Origin: Pseudomonas azotoformans
GTDB lineage: Bacteria > Pseudomonadota > Gammaproteobacteria > Pseudomonadales > Pseudomonadaceae
Length of the DNA: 64,000 nt
Assembly (NCBI RefSeq): GCF_001579805.1
Contig: NZ_CP014546.1
Location: forward strand, 6,696,001-6,760,000
Reading direction: 5' to 3'
Part shown: positions 44,673-53,856 of the stretch, piece after piece
Layout: every line of letters begins with the position of its first letter
Position numbering within the stretch: the first letter of the stretch is position 1
The notes under the pieces: model-generated
Told to the model about the DNA's origin: nothing
The model's database searches: none
Seen by the model: only the letters and a program-made list of their open reading frames with translations
Translations under genes and position numbers: made by a program

Positions 44673-45143
44673 ATGACCCAGGTAACCAACACCCCGTACG
44701 AAGCCCTCGAAGTCGGCCAGACCGCCAGCTACAGCAAGTTGGTGGAAGAGCGCGATATCCAGCTGTTCGCCGCAATGTCCGGTGACCACAACCCGGTGCA
44801 CCTGGACGCCGAGTACGCCAAGGCGACCATGTTCAAGGAGCGTATCGCCCATGGCATGTTCAGCGGCGCCCTGATCAGCGCGGCCGTGGCCTGCGAATTG
44901 CCTGGGCCGGGCACCATCTACATCGGCCAGCAGATGAGCTTCCAGAAGCCGGTGAAGATTGGCGACACCCTGACCGTGCGCCTGGAAATCCTCGAGAAGC
45001 TACCGAAATTCCGCGTTCGCATCGCCACTCGTGTGTTCAACCAGCGTGATGAGCTGGTGGTGGACGGCGAGGCGGAGATCCTGGCGCCGCGTAAGCAGCA
45101 AGTCGTGACCTTGACCGAGTTGCCGCCGATCAGCATTGGCTGA
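44673..45143 (+). CDS. phaJ: (R)-specific enoyl-CoA hydratase, PhaJ1-like MaoC-domain protein
   Basis: A 156-residue hot-dog-fold protein with the hydratase-2 motif FAAMSGDHNPVHLDAEYA near residues 32-49; Asp38 and His43 are the catalytic pair. It ends LTELPPISIG like PhaJ1 of P. aeruginosa. It converts beta-oxidation enoyl-CoA to (R)-3-hydroxyacyl-CoA, a polyhydroxyalkanoate precursor. It lies 57 bases after the hydrolase gene and is followed by a strong terminator. Confidence 0.9.
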   Translation: MTQVTNTPYEALEVGQTASYSKLVEERDIQLFAAMSGDHNPVHLDAEYAKATMFKERIAHGMFSGALISAAVACELPGPGTIYIGQQMSFQKPVKIGDTLTVRLEILEKLPKFRVRIATRVFNQRDELVVDGEAEILAPRKQQVVTLTELPPISIG

Positions 45144-45154
45144 TCCTGACGCAT

Positions 45155-45183
45155 AAAAAAGCCCCGCATCGGCGGGGCTTTTT
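45155..45183. terminator. Bidirectional intrinsic terminator
   Basis: A6, GCCCCGC, ATCG, GCGGGGC, T5 between the convergent stops of phaJ and the DUF2383 gene. Confidence 0.95.
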
Positions 45184-45198
45184 CTATTCAGCTACGCC

Positions 45199-45666
45199 TC
45201 AAGACTGAGCGCGAGCCTGGTTACGCAGGGCTTTCACCTGATCGTGGTTGCGTTGTACGCCGTGGTACTGACGCTCAACCAGGTCACGAATACCCAGCAG
45301 GTTGTGCTTGTTGATCTTCTCGATCGCATCTTTATAAGCCTTCAGGGCGTGGTCTTCACCGCGCTCGGCTTCGTTCAGCACCGCTTCTTCATCCTTGCCG
45401 GTGAGCATCGACTTGACGTCGACCCAGCCGCGATGCAGTGCACCGGCCACGCTGCCGGAATCTTCCGGATCACCGCCCAAGGCACGTACGGCGGTTTTCA
45501 GTTCAGCGGCGGCGGTGGCGCAGTCGGCAGAACGCTTGGCAAACAGGGCTTTGAGTTCTGGGTGCTTGATGTCTTCAGCGCACTCCTTGAAACCCTTTTG
45601 GCCGTCGATGCTGGTCTCGATCAGGTCGTTCAGTACGGAGATCGATTCTTTATTGATGTCAGTCAT
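45199..45666 (-). CDS. DUF2383 (PA2169-family) four-helix-bundle protein
   Basis: A 155-residue all-helical protein (VLNDLIETSIDGQKGFKECAEDIKHPELKALFAKRSADCATAAAELKTAVRALGGDPEDSGSVAGALHRGWVDVKSML) with a ferritin-like second half (ERGEDHALKAYKDAIEK). The family is frequently stress or anaerobically induced and has no known activity. AAGGAATTGAAAA precedes the ATG. It is divergent from the DUF3820 gene across about 205 AT-rich bases that must carry both promoters. Confidence 0.9.
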   Translation of the reverse strand: MTDINKESISVLNDLIETSIDGQKGFKECAEDIKHPELKALFAKRSADCATAAAELKTAVRALGGDPEDSGSVAGALHRGWVDVKSMLTGKDEEAVLNEAERGEDHALKAYKDAIEKINKHNLLGIRDLVERQYHGVQRNHDQVKALRNQARAQS

Positions 45667-45871
45667 TTTTCAATTCCTTGTACGGGTTAGAAGGTTGTCT
45701 TAATGGTTGCAGCGCCCGTGCCAGGTTTTAACAAAACAACTTATCCTTTAATTTCAATTAGTTACGATAAATTGAACCATCTGTATGTACGTTATTTGCA
45801 TGATCTGTCATTTGGCCTTCATGCAGAATGCCTGTATTTTCCAAAGTCTCGATACACACACCTGAGCCTTC

Positions 45872-46107
45872 ATGAATCCCGAAAAACTCGAACTGCTGAT
45901 CACCCGCGAAATGCCCTTCGGCAAATACAAGGGACGGATCATCGCTGACCTGCCCGGCCCGTACCTGAACTGGTTTGCCCGCGAAGGTTTCCCCCACGGC
46001 GAGCTGGGGGGCTGCTGGCCCTGATGCAGGAAATCGACAGCAACGGCTTGTCTGAATTGCTCGAACCGCTGCGCGCCAAACACGGCAAACCCGCCCCCCG
46101 CCATTAA
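45872..46107 (+). pseudogene. DUF3820-family protein gene, frameshifted in a G6 tract
   Basis: From ATG 45872 the frame reads MNPEKLELLITREMPFGKYK ... NWFAREGFPHGELGG and then stops at 46022-46024 after 50 residues. Inserting one G in the G6 run (46006-46011) restores GELGGLLALMQEIDSNGLSE through to a stop at 46105-46107, giving about 78 residues and the expected C-terminal helix of DUF3820 proteins. The gene is therefore one base short. The G6 tract is a plausible site for slippage, either in the cell or in sequencing. It is 11 bases before the class V aminotransferase gene and could be co-transcribed with it. Confidence 0.82.
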
Positions 46108-46118
46108 AGAGTCATGCC

Positions 46119-47294
46119 ATGCCAAGGAATGCAGACAACGAAAACCACTGGCACGCCATCGCCCAGCGGTATGCGCTGGAGCCCGGCCCGATCAACCTGG
46201 AAAACGGTTACTTCGGCCGTATGAGCCAAGCGGTACAGGCGCAGTACCTAGAACACGTGGCGTTTATCAACCGCAGCAACTCGCTGCATGTACGCCAGCA
46301 CTTCGAGCGCGGTGAGAACGAGGCGATCCGCCGCCAACTGGCCGGACTGATCGATGTCGACCCCGCCGCCGTCGCCTTCACCCGCAATGCCACCGAAGCC
46401 CTGCAATCGCTGATCCGCAACTACAACCGCCTGCAACCGGGCGATCAGGTGCTGATCAGCGACCTCGAATACGACACCGTGAAAGGCGCCATGCGTTGGC
46501 TGGCGGGTTATCGCGGCGTGGAAGTCATCGAACTGTCCCACACGCACCCGGCGAGTTTCGACAGCCTTGTGCAGACGTATCGCGATGCATTCGTGCAATA
46601 CCCGCGCTTGAAGCTGATGGCACTGACCCACGTGACCCACCGCACCGGGCTGGTCATGCCCGTGGCCGCGATTGCCCAGGCGGCGCGCGAGCAGGGTATC
46701 GATGTGATCCTCGACGGCGCCCATGCCCTGGGCCAGATCGAATTCAACCTGGCCGAACTGGGTATCCAATTTGCCGGCTTCAACCTGCACAAGTGGATTG
46801 GCGCCCCGCTGACCTTGGGCTTCCTGTACATCGCTCCCGAGCGCCTGGCCGACATCGACCCGGACATGGGCGAATTCCACTACCCCGCCACCGACGTTCG
46901 CGCACGTACGCCCTACAGCACGCCGAATTTCCCGGCGCTGATGACCTTGCCGCTGGTGCTTGAAGAACATCGGCAACTGGGCGGCGCGGCAGCCAAGGGC
47001 GCGCGAGTGAATTACTTGCGGAACTTGTGGGTCAGCCAGGTACGGGAATTGCCGGGGATCGAGGTGCTGACGCCGGACGATCCACGCTTGTATTGCGGGA
47101 TAACGGCGTTCAAGTTCATTGGGAAGGATCAGCAGGTGATGACGGAGCGTTTGCTCAAGGACTACAACCTGTTCACCACGACGCGTGTGGGTGCGTCGTT
47201 TGGCACCTGTATCCGGGTGACGCCAGGGTTGGTGACGCAGGCAGCGGAGATAGCCGTGCTGGTCAAAGCCATCACCGAATTGAGCGTCGGCTAG
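46119..47294 (+). CDS. Class V-fold PLP-dependent aminotransferase (isopenicillin N epimerase/desulfurase-like)
   Basis: A 391-residue fold-type I PLP enzyme. FTRNATEALQSLI near residues 87-99 binds phosphate, HVTHRTGLVMPVAAIA supplies the His stacking region, LDGAHALGQIEFNL near 197-210 carries the PLP Asp/His, and GFNLHKWIGAPLT holds the PLP lysine near 226. The closest relatives by motif are isopenicillin N epimerase-like and cysteine-desulfurase-like proteins, most of which have unknown substrates. It is downstream of the broken DUF3820 gene. Confidence 0.87.
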   Translation: MPRNADNENHWHAIAQRYALEPGPINLENGYFGRMSQAVQAQYLEHVAFINRSNSLHVRQHFERGENEAIRRQLAGLIDVDPAAVAFTRNATEALQSLIRNYNRLQPGDQVLISDLEYDTVKGAMRWLAGYRGVEVIELSHTHPASFDSLVQTYRDAFVQYPRLKLMALTHVTHRTGLVMPVAAIAQAAREQGIDVILDGAHALGQIEFNLAELGIQFAGFNLHKWIGAPLTLGFLYIAPERLADIDPDMGEFHYPATDVRARTPYSTPNFPALMTLPLVLEEHRQLGGAAAKGARVNYLRNLWVSQVRELPGIEVLTPDDPRLYCGITAFKFIGKDQQVMTERLLKDYNLFTTTRVGASFGTCIRVTPGLVTQAAEIAVLVKAITELSVG

Positions 47295-47311
47295 GCGCGT
47301 TTTCAACAGGC

Positions 47312-47344
47312 AAAAAAAAGCGGTACACCGACCAAGTGCACCGC
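47312..47344 (-). terminator. Intrinsic terminator of the zwf-pgl-eda operon
   Basis: On the minus strand GCGGTGCAC, a 7-base loop, GTGTACCGC (one mismatch) and T8 follow about 40 bases after the eda stop. Confidence 0.85.
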
Positions 47345-47382
47345 AAAAATGCCGTTAAGCACAGCAACAACGATTCGGTAAA

Positions 47383-48054
47383 TCAGATCAATCCAGCAGC
47401 GCCAGCGCCTCGGCGGTGACTTCCTGGATGCGGGCCCCAGTCGCCGTTCTTGACCCACTCAGGGTCGAGCATCCAGCTACCGCCCACACACATCACGTTT
47501 TTCAACGCCATGTAGTTTTTGATGTTGGCCGGGCCGACGCCGCCGGTCGGGCAGAATTTCACTTCGCCGAACGGGCCACCCAGGGCCTTGATCGCAGCCA
47601 CGCCGCCGCTGACTTCCGCCGGGAACAGTTTGAAGCGGCGATAGCCCAGGCCATAACCCTCCATGATGCCCGAGGCATTGCTGATGCCCGGCAGCAGCGG
47701 GATCGGGCTGTGTACCGAGGCTTCCAGCAGGTCGCGGGTGATGCCTGGGGTGACGATGAACTGCGAGCCAGCCACTTCGGCGGCTTCAAGCATGTGACGG
47801 TCGAGCACGGTGCCGGCACCGGTGCACAGTTCAGGGCGTTGCTCGCGCAGGACCTGAATGGCCTTGAGGCCGAACTCGGAACGCAGGGTCACTTCCAATG
47901 CGGTCAAACCACCGGCTGCCAGGGCATCGGCCAGCGGCAGGATGTCCTGTTCGCGGGCGATGGTGATCACCGGCAGGATCCGCGCCTTGGCGCAGAGGCT
48001 GTCGATCAAGGCAACTTTATCCGCCATGGACACGGTCGGTTGAGGGCTTTTCAT
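47383..48054 (-). CDS. eda: KDPG/KHG aldolase Eda, 3' end frameshifted
   Basis: The 2-keto-3-deoxy-6-phosphogluconate aldolase splits KDPG to pyruvate and glyceraldehyde-3-P. ILPVITIAREQDILPLADAL, LEVTLRSEFGL (catalytic Glu), LCTGAGTVL, IVTPGITRDLLEA and YRRFKLFPAE (Schiff-base Lys) are all intact. After WVKNGDW the frame continues GPHPGSHRRGAGAAGLI to 47383. Removing one G of the GGGG run (plus-strand C run 47435-47438) gives WARIQEVTAEALALLD ending at 47388, the normal Eda C-terminus, so one extra base is present. The start is ATG 48054; ATG 48075 overlapping pgl is an alternative. The catalytic core should still be made. Confidence 0.88.
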   Translation of the reverse strand: MKSPQPTVSMADKVALIDSLCAKARILPVITIAREQDILPLADALAAGGLTALEVTLRSEFGLKAIQVLREQRPELCTGAGTVLDRHMLEAAEVAGSQFIVTPGITRDLLEASVHSPIPLLPGISNASGIMEGYGLGYRRFKLFPAEVSGGVAAIKALGGPFGEVKFCPTGGVGPANIKNYMALKNVMCVGGSWMLDPEWVKNGDWGPHPGSHRRGAGAAGLI

Positions 48055-48071
48055 AGCGGCTGATCCTTGGC

Positions 48072-48785
48072 TCATGGGCACCAGTAAATCTCTAATGTAG
48101 GTTGCAGAAACGCGCGAATCGGCATGGCAGCAACGTCGTCACTGGCCAGCGCGGCGCTCAAGGTGGTCAATTTCGAACTGCCGGAGATCGACAGCACGGT
48201 GTAGTTCGCCGTGGCCAGCAATGCGCGACTCATGGTCAGGCGTTGGTGCGGCACGGTCGGCGCCAGCATCGGCCAGCAACGGCGGATACCGTCGGCCTTC
48301 AGTGCTTCGGCGAGGTTCGGGCTGTTGGGGAACAGCGACGCGGTGTGGCCGTCATCGCCCATGCCCAGCACCAACACATCAATGGCTGGCAATTCGCCCA
48401 GCAGGCGATCGGCCTGCTCGGCAGCTTCTTCAAGGTTGGCCGCAGCGCTGTACAGGCTCAAGAACTTGGCCTTGGCCGCCGGACCTTGCAGCAGATGCTG
48501 CTTGAGCAAACCGGCATTGCTGTCGGCATGCTCCACCGGCACCCAGCGCTCGTCGGCCAGGGTGATGGTGACCTTGGACCAATCCAGGCCCTGCTTGGCC
48601 AGGTGCTGGAAAAACGCCACCGGGCTGCGGCCACCGGAGACCACCAGGGTCGCTTCGCCACGGGCGCTGATGGCCGTGCGCAGTTGCTCGGCCACGTCAG
48701 TCGCCAGGCCTTCCGCCAACAGCACCGGCGTGCGGTACTCGTGGGGGGTTACGCCCTGGGGCAGTTTCAAATCAGATATCGCCAT
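48072..48785 (-). CDS. pgl: 6-phosphogluconolactonase
   Basis: From ATG 48785, with GGGAGG upstream inside the zwf end, the protein has 237 residues. [44 protein letters not shown] and [19 protein letters not shown] are the lactonase signatures. It hydrolyses 6-phosphogluconolactone to 6-phosphogluconate. It overlaps zwf by 14 bases and its stop overlaps an alternative eda start, so the operon is tightly coupled. Confidence 0.93.
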   Translation of the reverse strand: MAISDLKLPQGVTPHEYRTPVLLAEGLATDVAEQLRTAISARGEATLVVSGGRSPVAFFQHLAKQGLDWSKVTITLADERWVPVEHADSNAGLLKQHLLQGPAAKAKFLSLYSAAANLEEAAEQADRLLGELPAIDVLVLGMGDDGHTASLFPNSPNLAEALKADGIRRCWPMLAPTVPHQRLTMSRALLATANYTVLSISGSSKLTTLSAALASDDVAAMPIRAFLQPTLEIYWCP

Positions 48786-50238
48786 ACCACGACCTCCCAT
48801 CCCGCGTGATCAGTGCAATGGAGCTCATCGGCCCCCAGGACCCCGCCGCGTACGGCTTGGGCGCATCACCGGATTTTTTCCACCCGGCGATCAACTGGTC
48901 ACACCACTTCCACGCGGCTTCGATTTCATCTTTGCGAACAAACAGGTTCTGGTTGCCGCGCATCACTTCCAGCAACAACCGCTCGTAGGCATCCGGGATA
49001 CGGGCGCTGCGGTAGGTGTCGGAAAAATTCAGTTGCAGCGGGCCGCTGCGCAGTTGCATGCCCTTGTCCAGGCCCTGCTCCTTGGTCATCACGCGCAAGG
49101 AAATACCTTCGTCCGGTTGCAGGCGGATGATCAGTTTGTTGCTGATCTGCAGGCGCTGCTCCGGGGCGAAGATATAGTGGGACGGTTCCTTGAAGTGGAT
49201 AACAATCTGCGACAGCTTTTGCGGCATGCGCTTGCCGGTACGCAGGTAGAACGGCACCCCGGCCCAACGCCAGTTGCGGATATCGGCACGCAGGGCGACG
49301 AAGGTCTCGGTGTCGCTCTGGGTGTTGGAGTTCTCTTCTTCCAGGTAACCCGGCACCGGTTTGCCGGCGCTGTAGCCAGCGATGTACTGGCCGCGCACCA
49401 CCTGGGTGGTCAGGCCGTCCGGGCTGATCGGCGCCAGGGCCTTGAGCACCTTGACCTTCTCGTCGCGGATGCTGTCGGCGGACAAGTCGGCCGGCGGGTC
49501 CATGGCGATCAGGCACAGCAGCTGCAGCAGGTGGTTCTGGATCATGTCGCGCAGCTGGCCGGCCTTGTCGAAGTAGCCCCAACGGCCTTCGATACCGACC
49601 TGCTCAGCCACAGTGATTTCCACGTGGGAGATGTAGTTCTGGTTCCACTGGGTTTCGAACAGGCTGTTGGCGAAACGCAGGGCGATCAGGTTCTGGACCG
49701 TCTCTTTGCCCAGGTAGTGGTCGATGCGGTAGGTGCGGTTTTCCGGGAAAAACTGCGCCACGGCGTCGTTGACCTTGCGCGAGGACTCCAGGTCCGAACC
49801 GATGGGTTTTTCCAGCACCACGCGGGTGTTTTCCGCCAGGCCGACCTTGGACAGGTTCTCGCAGATCGCGCCATACACCGCCGCCGGGGTGGCGAAGTAG
49901 GCAATCAGGCGTTGCTCGGTGCCGGCGATGTCCGCCAGGGCCACGTAGTCATCGGCCTTCAGGAAATCGACGTGCACATAAGTGAGGCGTGCCAGGAAAC
50001 GCTGGGCAATGGCTTCGTCCAGCTCCTTGCCGACGAATTCGCGCAGGGCGTGTTCGATATGGGCCAGGTGCTGTTGCTCGGAACCGGCTTCACGGGCCAG
50101 GGCCAGGATGCGCGTATCGTCGTGCAGCAGTCCGGCGCCATCGAGTTGATAGAGGGCAGGAAATAACTTGCGCAGCGCCAGATCACCCAAGGCGCCAAAC
50201 AGGGCAAAGGTGCAGGGTTCTACGGTTATCGAAGGCAT
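48772..50238 (-). CDS. zwf: Glucose-6-phosphate dehydrogenase
   Basis: A 488-residue enzyme. [18 protein letters not shown] at residues 12-29 is the NAD(P) site (GxxGDL), [15 protein letters not shown] and [13 protein letters not shown] are the substrate-binding and catalytic signatures, and the C-terminal half has the beta+alpha domain ([13 protein letters not shown]). It makes 6-phosphogluconolactone and NADPH. It is first of zwf-pgl-eda, divergent from hexR across 211 bases containing a HexR-type operator. The leader next to the ATG holds AAAGAACAAACA, a weak CA-type motif. Confidence 0.95.
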   Translation of the reverse strand: MPSITVEPCTFALFGALGDLALRKLFPALYQLDGAGLLHDDTRILALAREAGSEQQHLAHIEHALREFVGKELDEAIAQRFLARLTYVHVDFLKADDYVALADIAGTEQRLIAYFATPAAVYGAICENLSKVGLAENTRVVLEKPIGSDLESSRKVNDAVAQFFPENRTYRIDHYLGKETVQNLIALRFANSLFETQWNQNYISHVEITVAEQVGIEGRWGYFDKAGQLRDMIQNHLLQLLCLIAMDPPADLSADSIRDEKVKVLKALAPISPDGLTTQVVRGQYIAGYSAGKPVPGYLEEENSNTQSDTETFVALRADIRNWRWAGVPFYLRTGKRMPQKLSQIVIHFKEPSHYIFAPEQRLQISNKLIIRLQPDEGISLRVMTKEQGLDKGMQLRSGPLQLNFSDTYRSARIPDAYERLLLEVMRGNQNLFVRKDEIEAAWKWCDQLIAGWKKSGDAPKPYAAGSWGPMSSIALITRDGRSWYGDI

Positions 50239-50303
50239 GATGTTTGTTCTTTTATCAAGTTAAGCTACAAATACCTTTTTTCAAGGCATCACTCAAGGAA
50301 AAA

Positions 50304-50319
50304 TGTAGTAATAACCACA
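50304..50319. promoter_or_regulatory. Candidate HexR operator
   Basis: TGTAGTAATAACCACA is an imperfect palindrome (TGTAGT ... ACCACA) between the divergent zwf and hexR genes; the minus strand reads TTGTGGTTATTACTACA. This resembles HexR sites, which KDPG binding releases. Confidence 0.65.
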
Positions 50320-50449
50320 ACATTTTCCCGAAATACGCATTCCGAGTGGTGGTGTTCAGCTACCCTCAGTAGGATAGGCCACCGCAAAAGGCCACTCGTC
50401 GATTGGCTGCCACCTTTTTATTTGCATCGTCGCCCGAAGGAAAGACTGA

Positions 50450-51319
50450 ATGGACCGCGTGCGAAATCTTCTGGAACAGATCCGGAACCGCCTCGAAGAA
50501 TTGAACAAGGCTGAGAAAAAAGTCGCCGAGGTCATCCTGCTCAACCCGCAGCAGGCGACCCGCTTCTCTATCGCCGCCCTCGCCCAGGCTGCCTCGGTCA
50601 GTGAACCGACGGTCAACCGTTTCTGCCGTTCGTTCGGCGTGAGCGGTTACCCTGAGCTGAAATTGCAGTTGGCGCAAAGCCTGGCCAGTGGTGCCGCGTA
50701 TGTCAGCCGTGCAGTGGAGGCCGATGATAACCCGGAGGCTTACACGCAGAAGATCTTTGGCAGTGCCATTGCATCCCTGGACAGTGCCTGCCAGGCGCTG
50801 GACCCGAACTTGATCAGCAAAGCCGTGGACCTGTTGATCCAGGCGCGGCAGATCCACTTCTTCGGCCTGGGCGCCTCGGCCCCAGTGGCGATGGATGCGC
50901 TGCACAAGTTCTTCCGCTTCAACCTGGCAGTGACGGCGCATGCCGATGTACTGATGCAGCGCATGATCGCCTCGGTGGCCCACACGGGCGAGTTGTTCGT
51001 GATCATTTCCTACACCGGCCGCACCCGTGAGCTGGTGGAAGTGGCGCGCATCGCGCGCGAAAACGGCGCATCCGTGCTGGGCGTGACCGCCGAGAACTCA
51101 CCGCTGGCCAAGGCCAGTACGGTGAGCCTGAACATTCCGTTGCCGGAAGACACTGACATCTACATGCCGATGACCTCGCGGATCATCCAACTGACGGTGC
51201 TGGATGTGTTGGCGACCGGCATGACCTTGCGCCGTGGCGTGGATTTCCAGCCGCATTTGCGCAAGATCAAAGAGAGTTTGAATGACAGCCGGTATCCGGT
51301 GGGGGATGAGTTCAACTAA
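50450..51319 (+). CDS. hexR: HexR, RpiR-family regulator of glucose catabolism
   Basis: A 289-residue RpiR-type regulator. The N-terminal HTH domain reads [73 protein letters not shown] domain follows ([26 protein letters not shown], then [32 protein letters not shown]) that binds KDPG. It represses zwf-pgl-eda and related genes. It is divergent from zwf with the operator between them; a REPIN follows. Confidence 0.94.
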   Translation: MDRVRNLLEQIRNRLEELNKAEKKVAEVILLNPQQATRFSIAALAQAASVSEPTVNRFCRSFGVSGYPELKLQLAQSLASGAAYVSRAVEADDNPEAYTQKIFGSAIASLDSACQALDPNLISKAVDLLIQARQIHFFGLGASAPVAMDALHKFFRFNLAVTAHADVLMQRMIASVAHTGELFVIISYTGRTRELVEVARIARENGASVLGVTAENSPLAKASTVSLNIPLPEDTDIYMPMTSRIIQLTVLDVLATGMTLRRGVDFQPHLRKIKESLNDSRYPVGDEFN

Positions 51320-51330
51320 TAACGCTCCCC

Positions 51331-51464
51331 CTGTGGCGAGGGAGCTTGCTCCCGCTGGGGCGCGAAGCGGCCCTAAATCAGGCAACCGAGTCCTTACTGA
51401 AAGAATGCGGTGACCTTATTGGGGCTGCTTCGCAGCCCAGCGGGAGCAAGCTCCCTCGCCACAG
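51331..51464. repeat. REPIN, GGCGAGGGAGCTTGCTCCC type
   Basis: CTGTGGCGAGGGAGCTTGCT and nine further bases (51331-51359) are mirrored perfectly by a 29-base arm ending CTCCCTCGCCACAG (51436-51464). Between them lies a roughly 76-base centre. This is a different REP family from those at 21934 and 41625, and sits between the convergent hexR and mutarotase genes. Confidence 0.92.
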
Positions 51465-51476
51465 AGACCAGCACCG

Positions 51477-52322
51477 CTAAACCCCAGCCCGCGCCTGCAG
51501 GCTAAGATGCGCCCGCTCTCCCGGCGCCAGGCTGGCCCCGGCCATCGCCGACTCCACGCACACAAACCCCGACGCCTCGTTGAAGCTCACGCCCAACAGC
51601 GGCCGGCTGCCCGGATGCCACACCACGGTGTCGGCGCTGTCGCCCGTATCGATACACAGCTCACGCTGCCAGGCATGGTCCTTGAGCTGCAATTCGCCGT
51701 CATGCTGGAACACCCGCTGGCAACCACCCTCCACGCGTAGCTCGCCTTCCTGCTGGCAAACCTGGCGATTGAGTTGGTCATAACCTTGCGCGCCTTCGAG
51801 TCCAGACAGCGCTACCTCGTCAACGTGACCAATACGCCAGTAAGCATGCAAAGCATGGCTCAATTGGCACGGCAGTTCGTCCTGATGCTCGGTGCTCAAG
51901 CGCAATTCCAGGGTTTCGCCCAGGTGCGCATGCAGGTCCACTTGCCAGTCACACAGCTGCAATTGCCAGTGCAGGCGTACGCCGTCGTCGCTGGTGCTGC
52001 TGTCGAGCAGTTTCCAGTCGATCAGCCGCGCCCAGCCATGGGAGGGCCAGGCATTTTCGCTCGGGTGACGGCCATACCACGGCCAGCACACCGGTATGCC
52101 ACCCCGGATGGCGCCCACTTGCGGCCACTTGGCTGCACACCACAGCCAAGGCTTTTGACCGGTAGGCTGAAAGTGCAGCAATTGCGCGCCCTGGCGGCTG
52201 AACACCGCCTGGCACAGCGGATGGTCGATCACCAACACGTCACGCATCTGGAAGCGTTCCCAGGCGAACACCGGACGCTCGCGCAGGGATTTGAAAAAGC
52301 GTTGCAGCGGTTGCTCATGCAT
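51477..52322 (-). CDS. D-hexose-6-phosphate mutarotase (YeaD-like aldose 1-epimerase)
   Basis: A 281-residue galactose-mutarotase-fold protein. VFSRQGAQLLHFQP, IRGGIPVCWPWYGRHPS with the sugar-phosphate-binding Arg and Pro-Trp, SHGWARLIDWKLL with the catalytic His, and PCQLSHALHAYWRIGHVDEVALSGLEG follow the YeaD pattern. It interconverts anomers of hexose 6-phosphates. It is the last gene of the gts-oprB transcription unit by position, although the terminator at 52358 separates it. Confidence 0.9.
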   Translation of the reverse strand: MHEQPLQRFFKSLRERPVFAWERFQMRDVLVIDHPLCQAVFSRQGAQLLHFQPTGQKPWLWCAAKWPQVGAIRGGIPVCWPWYGRHPSENAWPSHGWARLIDWKLLDSSTSDDGVRLHWQLQLCDWQVDLHAHLGETLELRLSTEHQDELPCQLSHALHAYWRIGHVDEVALSGLEGAQGYDQLNRQVCQQEGELRVEGGCQRVFQHDGELQLKDHAWQRELCIDTGDSADTVVWHPGSRPLLGVSFNEASGFVCVESAMAGASLAPGERAHLSLQARAGV

Positions 52323-52357
52323 GTGCCACAGTCCTGAATGTCTTCACAGTGCTGCCC

Positions 52358-52386
52358 AAAAAAAGCGGGTAGCCATGGCTACCCGC
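52358..52386 (-). terminator. Intrinsic terminator of oprB
   Basis: On the minus strand GCGGGTAGCC, AT, GGCTACCCGC and T7, about 40 bases after the oprB stop. Confidence 0.93.
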
Positions 52387-52424
52387 AAAATGCGCACAGA
52401 GAGAAGGAGCTTATCGCAACAGCG

Positions 52425-53771
52425 TTAGAACGTAGACTGAATTTTCAGGCCGGCTACCAACGCGTTGTCGACTTTATCCACGCCGCCAGGTTGCACGACG
52501 TATTGCAGGTTTGGACGCACGGTCAGCCAGTTGGTGACGTGGAAACCGTAGTTGAGTTCAACGTTGTATTCAGTCTCACGGATCGGCGTGTACAGCGGGT
52601 TATCGTAGTCGCTTACACCATTGGCGGCGTTGAGCAGCTCAGAGTTCTTCTTCACGTCATCGTTGACGTGCAGGCGAGCGACGCCGATACCGACGTCATC
52701 TTTTGGACGCGCGTCGAATGGCCCTTTGTACACCAGCATGATCGACTGATAGTTATCGACCAGGTTGGTTTCTTTGTCGTGGAAGGTAGCGTTGGCGGCG
52801 ATGTTCAGGCCGCGGGAAGCATCGCCGTTATGCGTGGTGAGTTGCTGTTGGGCAACGAACCAGTAGCCTTTCTTGCTGCTGCGGGTACGGTAAGCCGCGC
52901 CAGTGGTTGCTGCATCGTTGCCGTTGATATCTTCACGAACGTCCGAAGCATCGGCGGCACTTTTGTAGTAACCCACACGGTATTCGCCCGGCAGGTTGTT
53001 GACCTTCGGCGACCAGACCAATTCCACCGGAATTACGGTGCCTTTGGTGCCGCTGCCGCTGAGTTTGAAGCCGTTGCCGTGCTCCAACTGCGACGGGTTC
53101 TGGTTGTACGCACCGATTTGCGCATACAGCTCAGGCGTGATGTTGTACTTCACGCGGATCGCCGCCTGGCTAACCGGCCAGTTGTACCAGGTGTTTACGT
53201 AGTTACCCACTTGCGAGCCGCAGAACGACAGGTTCTGGAAGTCGCACGGGAAGGTGTTGAAGTCTTCGCCTTCACCGAAGTAACCGAGTTTCACGTCCAG
53301 CTTGTTGTCGAACATCTGGTGCTGGATCCAGAACTGGGTCAGACGCACCATGTGGCCACGCCCGTAGACTTCTTGAGACGAACTCAAGGTGCCGGCACGC
53401 GGGTCGCCAATACGGTCATTGGAGATATTCTGGCCATTACGGTTGGTCAACTGGATCTTGGCTTGGGTGTTATCCCAACCCCACAACTTTTGCAGGTCCA
53501 GTGCTACGCCCAGACCGAATTGATCGGAGTAACGACCGGTCTTGTCGTTGTTGTAACCACCTTTGGCGTTGTAGCCCATCTCCCCAACGTAGTCAGCCTT
53601 GATGTCGATACCTTGCTCGATCAGCTTGGTACGCTCACCACCCCAGTCGCCGGTCATCCATTTCGAATCAGCACTGAATGCATCGGCCGCCATCGCATTG
53701 GCGGACAGAACCAGGGCTGCTGCAGCTGACATTTGGCAGATCAGCCGAGTGTTGTTGTGTTGCTTTTTCAT
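52425..53771 (-). CDS. oprB: Carbohydrate-selective porin OprB
   Basis: A 448-residue outer-membrane protein. A signal peptide (SAAAALVLSANAMAADAF) precedes WMTGDWGGERTKLIEQGIDIKADYVGEMGYNAKGG, the OprB opening, and the barrel ends in Phe (LVAGLKIQSTF). It admits glucose and other sugars across the outer membrane for GtsABCD. The leader contains AATAACAATAA just before the GACGAGG ribosome-binding site, a Crc/Hfq-type CA motif. It follows gtsD after 85 bases. Confidence 0.95.
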   Translation of the reverse strand: MKKQHNNTRLICQMSAAAALVLSANAMAADAFSADSKWMTGDWGGERTKLIEQGIDIKADYVGEMGYNAKGGYNNDKTGRYSDQFGLGVALDLQKLWGWDNTQAKIQLTNRNGQNISNDRIGDPRAGTLSSSQEVYGRGHMVRLTQFWIQHQMFDNKLDVKLGYFGEGEDFNTFPCDFQNLSFCGSQVGNYVNTWYNWPVSQAAIRVKYNITPELYAQIGAYNQNPSQLEHGNGFKLSGSGTKGTVIPVELVWSPKVNNLPGEYRVGYYKSAADASDVREDINGNDAATTGAAYRTRSSKKGYWFVAQQQLTTHNGDASRGLNIAANATFHDKETNLVDNYQSIMLVYKGPFDARPKDDVGIGVARLHVNDDVKKNSELLNAANGVSDYDNPLYTPIRETEYNVELNYGFHVTNWLTVRPNLQYVVQPGGVDKVDNALVAGLKIQSTF

Positions 53772-53788
53772 CCCTACATCCTCGTCTT

Positions 53789-53799
53789 TATTGTTATTA
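53789..53799 (-). promoter_or_regulatory. Crc/Hfq-type CA motif before oprB
   Basis: On the minus strand AATAACAATAA lies just upstream of the oprB ribosome-binding site and fits the AAYAAYAA pattern bound by Hfq with Crc. Confidence 0.55.
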
Positions 53800-53856
53800 A
53801 ACTGTTTTTATCTAACGCGGTTTACTTTTTTTATCTAAAACAACAACTTATCTGCT

